Positions 22,466 to 29,561 of a stretch of 39,284 nt of DNA are shown piece after piece; positions within the stretch are counted from its first letter, which is position 1, and each line of letters opens with the position of its first letter. Where the stretch lies: NCBI GenBank assembly GCA_022843285.1, contig JALHNY010000004.1, positions 1 to 39,284 of the forward strand, read 5' to 3'. A model generated the notes under the pieces. That model saw only the letters and a program-made list of their open reading frames with translations. It searched no databases and was not told the origin of the DNA. The position numbers were made by a program, and so were the translations under genes. The stretch is from Minisyncoccota bacterium (GTDB lineage Bacteria; Patescibacteriota; Minisyncoccia; UBA6257; 2-01-FULL-56-20).

Positions 22466-23437
22466 CTATTCTACCCCTTTTGCGTCCTGCAGTTTGGACA
22501 GCTCGGCGCGGAGCGCATCGAGGCGCGCGTCGTCGATGATGGACACGGCGACCACCTTGTTCCCGGACTCCTTCTCCAGCTTTTTCACAATTTTGAGGAG
22601 CTCGGACTCCTCAACCTCGTCGGCTTTCGTGACGAGCACCCACTCGGGCTTGGACGCCAGCTCAGCGCTGTACGCGGAGAGCTCGGCGCGGATGGTGCGG
22701 TAGTCGGCGACGGGATCCTCGCTGCTCGCCGCGACGCAGTGGAAAATCATCCTCGTGCGCTCGATGTGGCGGAGGAACTTCACGCCGAGGCCCTTGCCCG
22801 TGCTCGCGCCCTCAATGATGCCGGGGATGTCGGCGAGGACGAGGTCGAAGTGCACGCCCAGGTGCGGCTCGAGGGTCGTGAAGGCGTAGTTGGCCACGCG
22901 GCTCGATGCGCGCGTGATGGCGTTGAGCAGGCTCGACTTGCCGACGTTCGGCAGGCCCGCGAGCCCGATGTCCGCGATGAGCTTCAGCTCGAGGCGCACC
23001 TCCACCTCCTCTCCCGGCTTGCCGTCCTGGAACTGGCGCGGCGCGGTGTTCGTAGAGGAGCGGTACAGGAAGTTTCCCTTGCCGCCGCGCCCGCCGCTCG
23101 CCACCTGCACCCGCTGCCCCACCTCGAGCAGCTCGAGGGACTCGCCACCCGCGACGTGCGCCACCGTGCCGCGCGGCACGGGCAGCACGAGGTCCTCGCC
23201 GGCGTGCCCGTCCCTGAAGCTGGAGCGGCCGTCCCGGCCGTCCCCCGCCTTGAAGGACTTCTGCGCGCGGTACTTGCGCAGCGCGCCGAGATCCGCGACC
23301 GCCTCCAAGAAGACGGAACCGCCGTGGCCGCCGTTGCCCCCGTCCGGGCCGCGGTGGCTCTTCCCGTCGCCAAAGGTGGCGGTGCCAGCACCGCCACGTC
23401 CCGCGAACACCCTGATTGTCACGTCATCCGTGAGCAT
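22466..23437 (-). CDS. obgE: GTPase Obg/CgtA
   Basis: 323 aa. The glycine-rich Obg fold (1-157: GRGGAGTATFGDG, GPDGGNGGHGGSVFLEA) is followed by the GTPase domain with G1 GLPNVGKSS (161-169), G2 YAFTTLEPHLG, G3 DIPGIIEGA and G4 as TKAD in place of NKxD. The C-terminal OCT domain is absent, as in other compact versions. Obg is a 50S-assembly GTPase linked to the stringent response. TAGACT (minus, 23444-23449) ends 6 nt before the ATG. Confidence 0.96.
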   Translation of the reverse strand: MLTDDVTIRVFAGRGGAGTATFGDGKSHRGPDGGNGGHGGSVFLEAVADLGALRKYRAQKSFKAGDGRDGRSSFRDGHAGEDLVLPVPRGTVAHVAGGESLELLEVGQRVQVASGGRGGKGNFLYRSSTNTAPRQFQDGKPGEEVEVRLELKLIADIGLAGLPNVGKSSLLNAITRASSRVANYAFTTLEPHLGVHFDLVLADIPGIIEGASTGKGLGVKFLRHIERTRMIFHCVAASSEDPVADYRTIRAELSAYSAELASKPEWVLVTKADEVEESELLKIVKKLEKESGNKVVAVSIIDDARLDALRAELSKLQDAKGVE

Positions 23438-23465
23438 GCGCGCAGTCTAGCACGGGTTCGCGCAC

Positions 23466-23490
23466 AAAAAAGGACGCCACGCGGGCGTCC
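23466..23490 (-). terminator. intrinsic terminator of the 185-aa gene
   Basis: On the minus strand, GGACGCC (23484-23490) pairs with GGCGTCC (23472-23478) around a 5-nt loop, followed by six T residues (complement of 23466-23471). On the plus strand the hairpin is also followed by CCTTTTCTTTTTT, so it can act both ways. Confidence 0.85.
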
Positions 23491-23515
23491 CCTTTTCTTT
23501 TTTCCGTGACCGCCG

Positions 23516-24073
23516 TCACTCGCCAACCAGAGCCTGGCGCAGTACCGGGTAGTACGGGTTCTCCGTGCGCTCCAGGATTGCGCTGATGCGCTGGCTGAGC
23601 TCGGCGCTCGGCTTCCACCGCTCCGCGAGCACGAGGCAGAACGCCTCGTCGCCCTGCTCGGGCAGCCCGCTGAGCGAGAAGATGTACTCGATGCCGCCAA
23701 TGGGCACCACCACCGCGCCGCCCCACCTTTCTAGCCGCGGAGCGCGGGACTCCCACGAGGTCAGGTGGCGATCCACCAGTTCCTCGCTGTCCATCATGCG
23801 CTCGAGGCGGGCAGCCTTCTCCCACGCGTACGTGTGGTACTTCTCCCGCCGGTCGTAGTTGCCGCCGGCTCCGCCGAGCAAAATGGACACGCTGGGGCGC
23901 AGCATTTCCACTCCCGCGGGCTTCACGCAGAAGTGCGCGCAGCTCCGGTCTGCCCAGTCCGGGTCCATGTCCGTGAAGGCGTTCGCTCCCACCGCAATGG
24001 CATCCGAGAACGTTCTCTCCGCCAACTCAACTAACGTGGATTCCCCACCGGCATCCGTTCCTGCCAGTCCCAT
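23516..24073 (-). CDS. hypothetical protein, weakly HbpS/GlcG-like
   Basis: About 185 aa from ATG 24071-24073, chosen because AGGAAGG lies about 8 nt upstream. The upstream in-frame extension has no ribosome site. It is soluble. The segment HTYAWEKAARLERMM and, later, RWGGAVVVPIGGIEYIF with SLSGLPEQGDEAFCLVLAER recall the HbpS/GlcG fold (K-A-x-x-A helix, then GG-x-P and SG.....D). Residues DRSCAHFC add cysteines. The resemblance is weak and the function should be treated as unknown. Confidence 0.6.
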   Translation of the reverse strand: MGLAGTDAGGESTLVELAERTFSDAIAVGANAFTDMDPDWADRSCAHFCVKPAGVEMLRPSVSILLGGAGGNYDRREKYHTYAWEKAARLERMMDSEELVDRHLTSWESRAPRLERWGGAVVVPIGGIEYIFSLSGLPEQGDEAFCLVLAERWKPSAELSQRISAILERTENPYYPVLRQALVGE

Positions 24074-24148
24074 ACTTTTTACCTTCCTATTAATAGAGAT
24101 GAAATAGCCGTGGGTATGGATACAGCCCCGGGCGGGAAGCGTCAACAA

Positions 24149-24177
24149 AGAGAGACCCGCACGGGGCGGGTCTCTCT
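24149..24177. terminator. strong hairpin, probable terminator of the zinc-ribbon gene
   Basis: AGAGAGACCCGC (24149-24160) and GCGGGTCTCTCT (24166-24177) form a 12-bp perfect stem. On the minus strand it is followed by TTTGTTG; that TTG begins a possible -35 (TTGACG) for the next gene. Confidence 0.75.
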
Positions 24178-24195
24178 CAGATCTAGGCTCGGCTA

Positions 24196-24573
24196 CTAGT
24201 AGCGGTTGCCGTAGTTCGGGCGTGATGCACGCTGCTTGGCGTGGCAGTCGCGGCAGAGAATCGGGCGATCGCCGCTCGGCATGAACGGGAGCTCCTTGAT
24301 CTCAGCGCCGCACTCGCCGCAGGACCAGTCACCCTGCACCATCTGGCGCGGGCCACGGTCACCGCCGAAGCTGCCACGGTCGCGCTGCGGGCGGTTCTGC
24401 ATGTGGCAGTCGCGGCACAGCACGCTGTCCGGATCGCGCGGCTGGAACGGGAGCTCAGTGATCTCCTTTCCGCAGCCCTTGCACGTCCAGTTGCCCTGTA
24501 CCATCTGGCGCGGGCCACGGTCACCGCCGCCGAAAGAACGGCGCGGACCGTTGTTGAAATCTCCGTAAGACAT
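24196..24573 (-). CDS. tandem CxxC-x17-CxxC-type zinc-ribbon protein
   Basis: 125 aa from ATG 24571-24573; in-frame starts up to 24660 exist, but that stretch is A/T-richer and looks like a leader. Two copies of one module, each with RGPRQMVQG, W-x-C-x2-C-G, EI-x-ELPF-x-P and LCRDCH, place two Cys pairs about 18 residues apart. This is the CxxC-x17-CxxC zinc-ribbon pattern common in Patescibacteria. The linkers are Arg/Gly-rich (GPRRSFGGGDRGP), suggesting nucleic-acid binding. The modules are near-identical at DNA level over RGPRQMVQG, so the duplication is recent or kept uniform. Confidence 0.8.
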   Translation of the reverse strand: MSYGDFNNGPRRSFGGGDRGPRQMVQGNWTCKGCGKEITELPFQPRDPDSVLCRDCHMQNRPQRDRGSFGGDRGPRQMVQGDWSCGECGAEIKELPFMPSGDRPILCRDCHAKQRASRPNYGNRY

Positions 24574-24708
24574 GGAGTGTTGCTTGTACGTTTTCTGAAC
24601 GACCTTGTTGTTTGTTTCCGAATTCAGGTCGCCCATGGGAACGGGATGAACCCGATCCACTACGTACTTGAACCGTGCCCAAATTGTGGCACAGACCAGG
24701 GAGGGTGT

Positions 24709-25191
24709 CTAGCTCGCCGTGCAGCGCACCACGTCACCGGAGCCGCTCTCGGCGAACGTGGCAGTGTTTCCCGAGACCGTGACCACGCCACCCTCACCGG
24801 TGAAGGTGCGGGACTCGCCCTGGAAACCCGTGAGGGAGTACCACTCGGCCTCCCCACCCTCGCCGCGCGTGACGCTCATGATCTCCGGATCGATGGCCTC
24901 CAGCGCAAAGCCTGCGCGCTCGCAGGTGTACCTGCTCCCCTGCGCAGCCGGGGCCTGAGCCGCCTTCGCGCACGTGCGCCCTGCCGCGTCCCACGTGCCG
25001 CCGCTCTCCTCGCAGCTGGACTGCGCGCGGTTCGCATCGATGACGAGGCCGGTCACCAGGCCCGCGCCAAACGCGAGCACGAGCGCGAAGAATCCCCCGA
25101 TGAGCAGCACGATGGCGAGAATCACCTTGACGCGGCTGCTGATCCTGGCGAGGAAGCCCTGGCGCGGCGGCTGCGGAACCGTGTGCTTCAT
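24709..25191 (-). CDS. single-TM extracytoplasmic protein
   Basis: 160 aa. A short basic cytoplasmic tail is followed by a TM helix at about 22-48 (VKVILAIVLLIGGFFALVL), then an exported part with CEESGGTWDAAGRTC, a paired-cysteine motif probably forming a disulphide, and a beta-rich C-terminus ending in Cys. TACCAT (minus, 25198-25203) ends 6 nt before the ATG. No function recognised. Confidence 0.7.
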   Translation of the reverse strand: MKHTVPQPPRQGFLARISSRVKVILAIVLLIGGFFALVLAFGAGLVTGLVIDANRAQSSCEESGGTWDAAGRTCAKAAQAPAAQGSRYTCERAGFALEAIDPEIMSVTRGEGGEAEWYSLTGFQGESRTFTGEGGVVTVSGNTATFAESGSGDVVRCTAS

Positions 25192-25303
25192 GCGCCCATG
25201 GTACCACAGGCTTTTGAGGAGATTCTGGACAAGACTCTCTCAGTATGTTCCAATACTTCGGCTCTACTTGATAAGCAAATACTAGAAAGGAGGTACCAGT
25301 CCT

Positions 25304-25855
25304 ATGAGCTGGTCTGAAACGGCGGTGCCCTTCATCGCCCTGATACTTTTGTGCTTTGCGACCTACGGATTTGTGAAACTGCGAAAATTTCTCAAAGTCG
25401 AAGCCCGGAAAGCACAAGAAAGCAACGCGCCCGAACGCGTCGTGCGCGTGGGCATGCGCTCGATGCAGCAGATTGCTGCGGGAAAAGTGCACACGCACAT
25501 TCGCCAACTCGTTCTCAAGAACACCCAGTTGCGCAACCTGGAACCCGAGCGGTTCGACGGAAGCAGGCTGGAGGTTCTGAGGACCGAGGAGACGACGGGC
25601 GAGACGACGCTGACGGTTTTGCTCCTGCGGCACGGGGAACCCAGCACCACGCTGGTGACCGTATCGCTGGACTACACCGCCATCGGCGGCGAGCTGACCG
25701 CATGGTACGGGGCTAACCCGAAACCGTACCGCTACAAACTGGATGAGCGCGACAAGCTCATTCGCCTCTTGGAAAACTACCTTCCCGCGTACGGGTACAC
25801 CGAAGCCGCGCCGCCTCCCCAGAGGCTGGCGCTGGCTGCCGGTGCCACCGCGTAG
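25304..25855 (+). CDS. single-TM protein of unknown function
   Basis: 183 aa. TM helix at about 7-25 (AVPFIALILLCFATYGFV), a basic helix (RKFLKVEARKAQ), then a soluble alpha/beta domain. AAAGGAGGT, a near-perfect Shine-Dalgarno, lies 9 nt before ATG 25304; this contrasts with the leaderless neighbours and suggests high translation. An intrinsic terminator follows at 25885-25917. Confidence 0.75.
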   Translation: MSWSETAVPFIALILLCFATYGFVKLRKFLKVEARKAQESNAPERVVRVGMRSMQQIAAGKVHTHIRQLVLKNTQLRNLEPERFDGSRLEVLRTEETTGETTLTVLLLRHGEPSTTLVTVSLDYTAIGGELTAWYGANPKPYRYKLDERDKLIRLLENYLPAYGYTEAAPPPQRLALAAGATA

Positions 25856-25884
25856 CGTCTCATTTTTCTTCTCCAAAGAAACTC

Positions 25885-25917
25885 TGGACCCGACACCGAT
25901 CGGGTCCACTTTTTTTA
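25885..25917 (+). terminator. intrinsic terminator
   Basis: TGGACCCGA (25885-25893) and TCGGGTCCA (25900-25908) form a 9-bp stem with a 6-nt loop, followed by C and a run of seven or eight T residues. The T-run overlaps the stop region of the convergent gene. Confidence 0.9.
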
Positions 25918-26430
25918 CTTCACCTCGTACTCTTTTCCCGCGGCGTCCACGAGCGGCTTCAGCGTGAGCACCTGCCCGGGCTGCCCGCTGCCGGGCAGGC
26001 ACACGAAGTAGCAGGCGCGGAAGCGGATACCCTCGTTGTTCCAGCCCATGCCGCGCGGATCCACGAGACAGCTCTTGGTCTTCCACACGAGGAGCACGAG
26101 CCCCTCCGCGACCTCCTCCTCGTACCTGCTCTGCTTTCGCTCTATGGCGGCCGCGATGTCGTACGGGGTCGTGAGGTCGATGATGTTGCCGACGCTCCGG
26201 AACTGGCGGCCGAGGATGGACCCTCCCTCGTGCGGGAGCCCGTTGTCCGCGTACGTGACCTGGAAGTCTATGGGCAGCTGCCCCGGCACCCGGGACACGC
26301 CGCGCGTGTCCACGCGCGTCTCCTCGCTGTGGATGACCTGCGTCTCGTAGCTGAAGCCGTGCTGCGCGTTGAATGCGTGCAGGAAGAAGTCCGTGACGAG
26401 CTCCTCCTCGCGCTTCTTGGGCTTAACCAT
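25915..26430 (-). CDS. hypothetical soluble protein
   Basis: 171 aa starting MVKPKKREEELVTDFF. Mixed alpha/beta with IDFQVTYADNG, IDLTTPYDIAAAIERKQSRYEEEVAEGLVLLVWK and RFRACYFVCLPGSG. The D-x-Q-V / E-x-K-x-x layout is faintly nuclease-like (PD-(D/E)xK folds have D...E-x-K in this order) but this is not established. TACAAT (minus, 26439-26444) ends 8 nt before ATG. It is convergent with the preceding gene. Confidence 0.65.
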   Translation of the reverse strand: MVKPKKREEELVTDFFLHAFNAQHGFSYETQVIHSEETRVDTRGVSRVPGQLPIDFQVTYADNGLPHEGGSILGRQFRSVGNIIDLTTPYDIAAAIERKQSRYEEEVAEGLVLLVWKTKSCLVDPRGMGWNNEGIRFRACYFVCLPGSGQPGQVLTLKPLVDAAGKEYEVK

Positions 26431-26449
26431 ACCCGCCCATTGTACCCGC

Positions 26450-26479
26450 TTGCGCTGGCATTTTCCCCGGCGCTACCAT
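26450..26479 (+). promoter_or_regulatory. promoter of a candidate small RNA
   Basis: TTGCGC (26450-26455) and TACCAT (26474-26479) are 18 bp apart on the plus strand, back to back with the minus-strand TACAAT of the 171-aa gene. Confidence 0.4.
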
Positions 26480-26485
26480 GGGGGT

Positions 26486-26640
26486 GGTTCCTTGCTCGCC
26501 TCCTGGCAACGCCGCACCGCTCCGCGCCCGTTCGGGCGCACCCGGGCAACGCGGCTCACGCCGCCAGACATCGTTCTTCTGTTGAAGATAAAGAAAGATT
26601 AATTCAGTTGCGTGCCCCGGTCTCCGGGGCACTTCTTTTG
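26486..26640 (+). ncRNA. candidate structured small RNA, second locus
   Basis: The interval 26431-26641 has no convincing protein gene. On the plus strand, nested stems can be drawn: CTGGC (26503-26507) with GCCAG (26563-26567), GCCGC (26511-26515) with GCGGC (26551-26555), and the apical hairpin GCGCCC-GTTC-GGGCGC (26524-26539). A terminator-like stem GTGCCCCGG/CCGGGGCAC (26612-26632) followed by TTCTTTT closes the unit, and a -35/-10 pair lies just upstream. A 33-codon frame beginning GTG 26484 exists but has an implausible composition. The family is unknown; the stem may instead serve only as a terminator for the LUD gene. Confidence 0.4.
26612..26638 (+). terminator. terminator of candidate RNA, possibly bidirectional
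   Basis: GTGCCCCGG (26612-26620), loop TCT, CCGGGGCAC (26624-26632), then TTCTTTT. On the minus strand the stem follows the LUD gene but lacks a T-run. Confidence 0.7.
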
Positions 26641-26641
26641 C

Positions 26642-27256
26642 TCAGAAACCGTGCGGCTCGTTCACGAGCACCACGTGGACCTGCCTCCCCCACCCCGGGT
26701 GGCGGTCGAAGGAGAGAATCTTCGAGAGCACGGTGCCCGGTGCACCGGTGCTCTTCATGCGCGCGTCCTCGAGGGGCACGACGTGCTCGCGGAGTCGCTT
26801 GAGCGCCTCGGGCATGGTGCCGGCAATCTTGTCCGTGCTCGCGACGAGCACCACGATCTGCGACGTGTACGCGATGTGCGGCAGCTGGCTGCCGGACGCG
26901 GAGGCGATGACGAGGCGCCCGTCATCGGTGATGGCGTGGACGCTACCGAAGTACGCGTCCGAGACCACCGAGTACCGGCGGAGCTCCGCCTGCTTCTCCG
27001 GGTCCTGCTCCGCGAGGACCTCCGCGTGGAGGTTCCGCCACGGGTGCTCGCCACCCTTGAGGTACTCCACGAAGCCGATCTCCTGGAGGGTGGTGGACGT
27101 GCCGTTCATGACGGACGAGCCAGCGGGCACGAGGGTCTTGGCGAGCTCGAGCGCATCGGCGCCGTTTGCCACGACGTGCGCCTCGAAGCCGTTGGCCCTG
27201 AGGGCGGCGGCCACCGCCTCGACGCGCGCGGCGTCGGGAATGGTTTTGTAATCCAT
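26642..27256 (-). CDS. LUD-domain protein (LutC/YkgG family)
   Basis: 204 aa. Conserved stretches of the LUD fold (PF02589) are present: VMNGTSTTLQEIGF, SDAYFGSVHAITDDGRLV and ASASGSQLPHIAYTSQIVVL. LutC works with LutAB in lactate oxidation, but LutA/LutB are not in this window and stand-alone LUD proteins often have unknown roles. It is 10 nt downstream of the 161-aa gene, and TAGACT (minus, 27263-27268) 6 nt before the ATG offers an internal leaderless promoter that overlaps that gene's stop. Confidence 0.88.
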   Translation of the reverse strand: MDYKTIPDAARVEAVAAALRANGFEAHVVANGADALELAKTLVPAGSSVMNGTSTTLQEIGFVEYLKGGEHPWRNLHAEVLAEQDPEKQAELRRYSVVSDAYFGSVHAITDDGRLVIASASGSQLPHIAYTSQIVVLVASTDKIAGTMPEALKRLREHVVPLEDARMKSTGAPGTVLSKILSFDRHPGWGRQVHVVLVNEPHGF

Positions 27257-27265
27257 ATCTTTAGT

Positions 27266-27751
27266 CTAGTTACTGGTTGCTTCCGGATCGCTTTCCGAGA
27301 AGGCGACGATGATGACGCCGGAGTCTACCACCGCGACGGTGGCCGTCACGGGGGTGCGCCCGGTCTCGCCGGTGCTCGTCTCCTCTACAATAGCACCACT
27401 GGCAAGGTAGGACCCGTTCTCCTGCTTCACGACGGAGTCCAGCTCGATGCGGTCCGGGTACGGGCTGGACGTGCGCCGCCCGGGAGCCTCTGCGGGGTTG
27501 TACATCCACCGCTCCACGAGGTCCTCGTGGACGAGCGGCGCGTAGTGCTCCTGGATCGCCTGAGCCGCAACCTCCGGGGCGCCCATGAGCGGCACGAGCT
27601 GGAGGCGCTCCCCGAACTGGCTCACGAGCACGCGCACCTCGTCCGACCGGTTCTCCTCGACGTCGCGCAGGAGCGCGGCCGGATTGAAGAGCTGTACCAG
27701 GGCGAAACCCGCGGCAAAGGCCCCGAGCAGTATGAGAACCGTCCGCTGCAT
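27266..27751 (-). CDS. signal-anchored extracytoplasmic protein, unknown
   Basis: 161 aa. TM/signal anchor at about 4-22 (TVLILLGAFAAGFALVQLF), followed by a soluble domain with a helix (VLVSQFGERLQLV), WMYNPAEAPGRRTSSPYPD and a beta-rich C-terminus. ATG 27749-27751 directly follows the upstream TAG, so translation is coupled to the preceding gene. Function unknown. Confidence 0.72.
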   Translation of the reverse strand: MQRTVLILLGAFAAGFALVQLFNPAALLRDVEENRSDEVRVLVSQFGERLQLVPLMGAPEVAAQAIQEHYAPLVHEDLVERWMYNPAEAPGRRTSSPYPDRIELDSVVKQENGSYLASGAIVEETSTGETGRTPVTATVAVVDSGVIIVAFSESDPEATSN

Positions 27752-28186
27752 CTAGAGCTTCTCCACGCGGCTCACGCCGATGACGCCCACGATGTCGTAC
27801 CTCTGCCAGAAGTCAGCGCTGAGCGCCTCGACGGGCACCACGGTGCCCACCACCATGACGCGGCTCTCGGTGGGCGCGTCATTGAGCTGGTTCGTCGCCG
27901 AGAGGTCCAGGCCGTAGTGCTTGCCGTCATCCGCGCGGAGGCCGAAGGCGCACTCCAGCGTCTGCGGTCCGTCCGCATCCTTGTGCGGGAGGCAGACGTA
28001 GCGCCCCTCAACCGTGACGGGCTTCGGAATGGCAGGGTCGTCGTGGACGGCATCCGGGTTCGGCTGCGGCCTCGTGAGCTGCTCGGTGTAGCTCTTAGTC
28101 GCGAGGTAGCCGGTGACGGCCACCGCGAGGAGGAGGAGCGAGAAGATGAGCTGGTTGCGTGCCTTTACCTTTGCGGGGTTCTTCAT
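27752..28186 (-). CDS. single-TM protein, unknown
   Basis: 144 aa. Basic N-terminus, TM at about 12-28 (LIFSLLLLAVAVTGYLA), then an extracytoplasmic beta-rich domain with GRYVCLPHKDADGPQTLECAFGL, containing two cysteines about 17 residues apart, and VMVVGTVVPVE, which looks like an OB-type strand pattern. It starts 4 nt after the sugar dehydrogenase stop and abuts the next gene. Second gene of that operon; function unknown. Confidence 0.72.
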   Translation of the reverse strand: MKNPAKVKARNQLIFSLLLLAVAVTGYLATKSYTEQLTRPQPNPDAVHDDPAIPKPVTVEGRYVCLPHKDADGPQTLECAFGLRADDGKHYGLDLSATNQLNDAPTESRVMVVGTVVPVEALSADFWQRYDIVGVIGVSRVEKL

Positions 28187-28190
28187 GTGT

Positions 28191-29249
28191 CTAGAGGTCT
28201 ACGGGCGTCAGTATATCATCGCCAGCGGAAGGCGTGCCCCGCCCGTCCCGGTTGCTCGTCCCGATCCAGATTTTTCCCGCCGCTTCGGTGACGACGCGAA
28301 TTCTCCCGTACACGCCCTCCAGGAGCGGCTCGACGTCCGCCACGCGATCTCCTGAGATCGTCGCGCGGTAGAGCGCCCTGCCGCGCAGGCCGCCGAAGTA
28401 CAGTGCCCCGTCTTTGAACAGCAGCGCGGACGGCGCCCAGGTGGTGCGCGCGCCCGAGTGCGCCGCCGGAGCAATCATTCCCTCCCGCGCCTCGTCTCCC
28501 TCGATCTCCGGCCAGCCGTAGTTGCCGCCGGGCACGATGCGGTTGAGCTCATCAAAGCCGCTCAGGACGCCAGACCTGCCGTGCTCCGTTGCCCAGAGCT
28601 GCCCGCGCGCGTCCCAGGCGAGGCCCTGCACGTTGCGGTGCCCGTACGAGTACACCTCGTTCCCGAACGGGTTGTCCTGCGGCGCGCTGCCATCTCTGGC
28701 AATGCGCAAAATTTTCCCCGCGAGCGAGTTCCGGTCTTGCGCGAGGCGTTCCTCTCCGGCGTCGCCGGTTGCAACGTACAGGTACCCGTCCGGACCGAAC
28801 GCGATGCGCCCGCCATTGTGGTTGTCCGCCGCGGGAATGCCGGAGATCACCACGCGAGGCGCGGTGAGCGCGCTACCGTCCAGCGTGTACCGCACGATGC
28901 GGTTCTCCCGCGCGCCGTCCACGGCGGTCGTGAAGTAGAGGTAGACAAAGTCGTTCGACCCGAAGGCGGGATCGAGCGCGAGGCCGAGCAGCCCGCCCTC
29001 TCCCCGCTCGATCGCATCTTGCACCTGCACCTCGGCGTCACCGATGCGCAGCTTTCCGTCTCGCTGCGTGACGAGCCAGCGCCCGTCCGGCAACAGTGCC
29101 GCCTCCCAGGGCACGTACAGGTTCGTGAGCACCGACGCGTCCTGAATCTCTGCCGGGCGCGTCGGTGCCGTGGCGCTCCGAATGAAGGCGTACAAAACGA
29201 GCACGGTGACGACCAGCGCGACGCCTCCGATGAGGAGAGCCTTCTTCAC
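28191..29249 (-). CDS. PQQ-dependent sugar dehydrogenase-like protein (GSDH family), membrane-anchored
   Basis: 352 aa. An N-terminal anchor (about 4-23) leads into a six-bladed propeller of the glucose/sorbosone dehydrogenase family (PF07995). Seen: NLYVPWEAALLPDGRWLVTQRDG, GEGGLLGLALDPAFGSNDFVYLYF, NHNGGRIAFGPDGYLYVATGD, YGHRNVQGLAWD and ATEHGRSG. Homologues oxidise sugars in the periplasm using PQQ; no PQQ biosynthesis gene is seen here, so cofactor supply or activity is uncertain. GTG 29247-29249 is used because TACACT (29256-29261) ends 6 nt upstream. First gene of a four-gene operon ending in the LUD gene. Confidence 0.88.
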   Translation of the reverse strand: MKKALLIGGVALVVTVLVLYAFIRSATAPTRPAEIQDASVLTNLYVPWEAALLPDGRWLVTQRDGKLRIGDAEVQVQDAIERGEGGLLGLALDPAFGSNDFVYLYFTTAVDGARENRIVRYTLDGSALTAPRVVISGIPAADNHNGGRIAFGPDGYLYVATGDAGEERLAQDRNSLAGKILRIARDGSAPQDNPFGNEVYSYGHRNVQGLAWDARGQLWATEHGRSGVLSGFDELNRIVPGGNYGWPEIEGDEAREGMIAPAAHSGARTTWAPSALLFKDGALYFGGLRGRALYRATISGDRVADVEPLLEGVYGRIRVVTEAAGKIWIGTSNRDGRGTPSAGDDILTPVDL

Positions 29250-29270
29250 CCACTAAGTGTACCTAATTGA

Positions 29271-29302
29271 AAAGGCGCCCCACCTCACATGGGACGCCCC
29301 TT
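29271..29302 (-). terminator. terminator of the small zinc-ribbon gene
   Basis: GGCGCCCCA (29274-29282) pairs with TGGGACGCC (29290-29298) with one mismatch. On the minus strand the stem is followed by CCTTTTC. It separates the zinc-ribbon gene from the sugar dehydrogenase promoter. Confidence 0.65.
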
Positions 29303-29337
29303 CGTTTCACGTAGTTTGGACTAACTGTCCGGGAGAG

Positions 29338-29493
29338 TTACTCCGAGACCGCCTGGCCTCCGTTCTCCGCCTCGCTCTCGGGAGCGGGCTGAGCCTCCAC
29401 GGGCTCCATGGGAACGTTGCAAGTCGGGCACATGCCCGGGTTTGCCTCCGCTTCCACCTCGCTCCCGCACTGCGGGCACTTAAACTTCTGCAT
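29338..29493 (-). CDS. 51-aa zinc-ribbon protein
   Basis: Found by reading the gap between lexA and the dehydrogenase. The N-terminus is MQKFKCPQCGSEVEAEANPG followed by MCPTCNVPM: two CxxC knuckles about 15 residues apart, a rubredoxin-like zinc ribbon. The tail is acidic and Pro/Glu-rich. TAGATA (minus, 29501-29506) ends 7 nt before the ATG and a terminator follows, so it is monocistronic. Possible roles are metal binding or protein interaction; none can be assigned. Confidence 0.85.
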   Translation of the reverse strand: MQKFKCPQCGSEVEAEANPGMCPTCNVPMEPVEAQPAPESEAENGGQAVSE

Positions 29494-29561
29494 GGAGTTT
29501 TATCTAAACGGGTTAGTAAGGCGACGTACGACTATTGGCGCGACCTTTACCTTAGCACAGA

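Noticed and set aside
24330-24540. Repeated DNA in the zinc-ribbon gene as a possible CRISPR
   Set aside because: Only two copies, in frame within a coding region and encoding duplicated protein modules; no CRISPR array or cas gene is seen in the window.
26484-26585. 33-codon plus-strand frame starting at GTG
   Set aside because: Proline/arginine-rich composition and no homology sense; the interval is better explained as a structured RNA or spacer.
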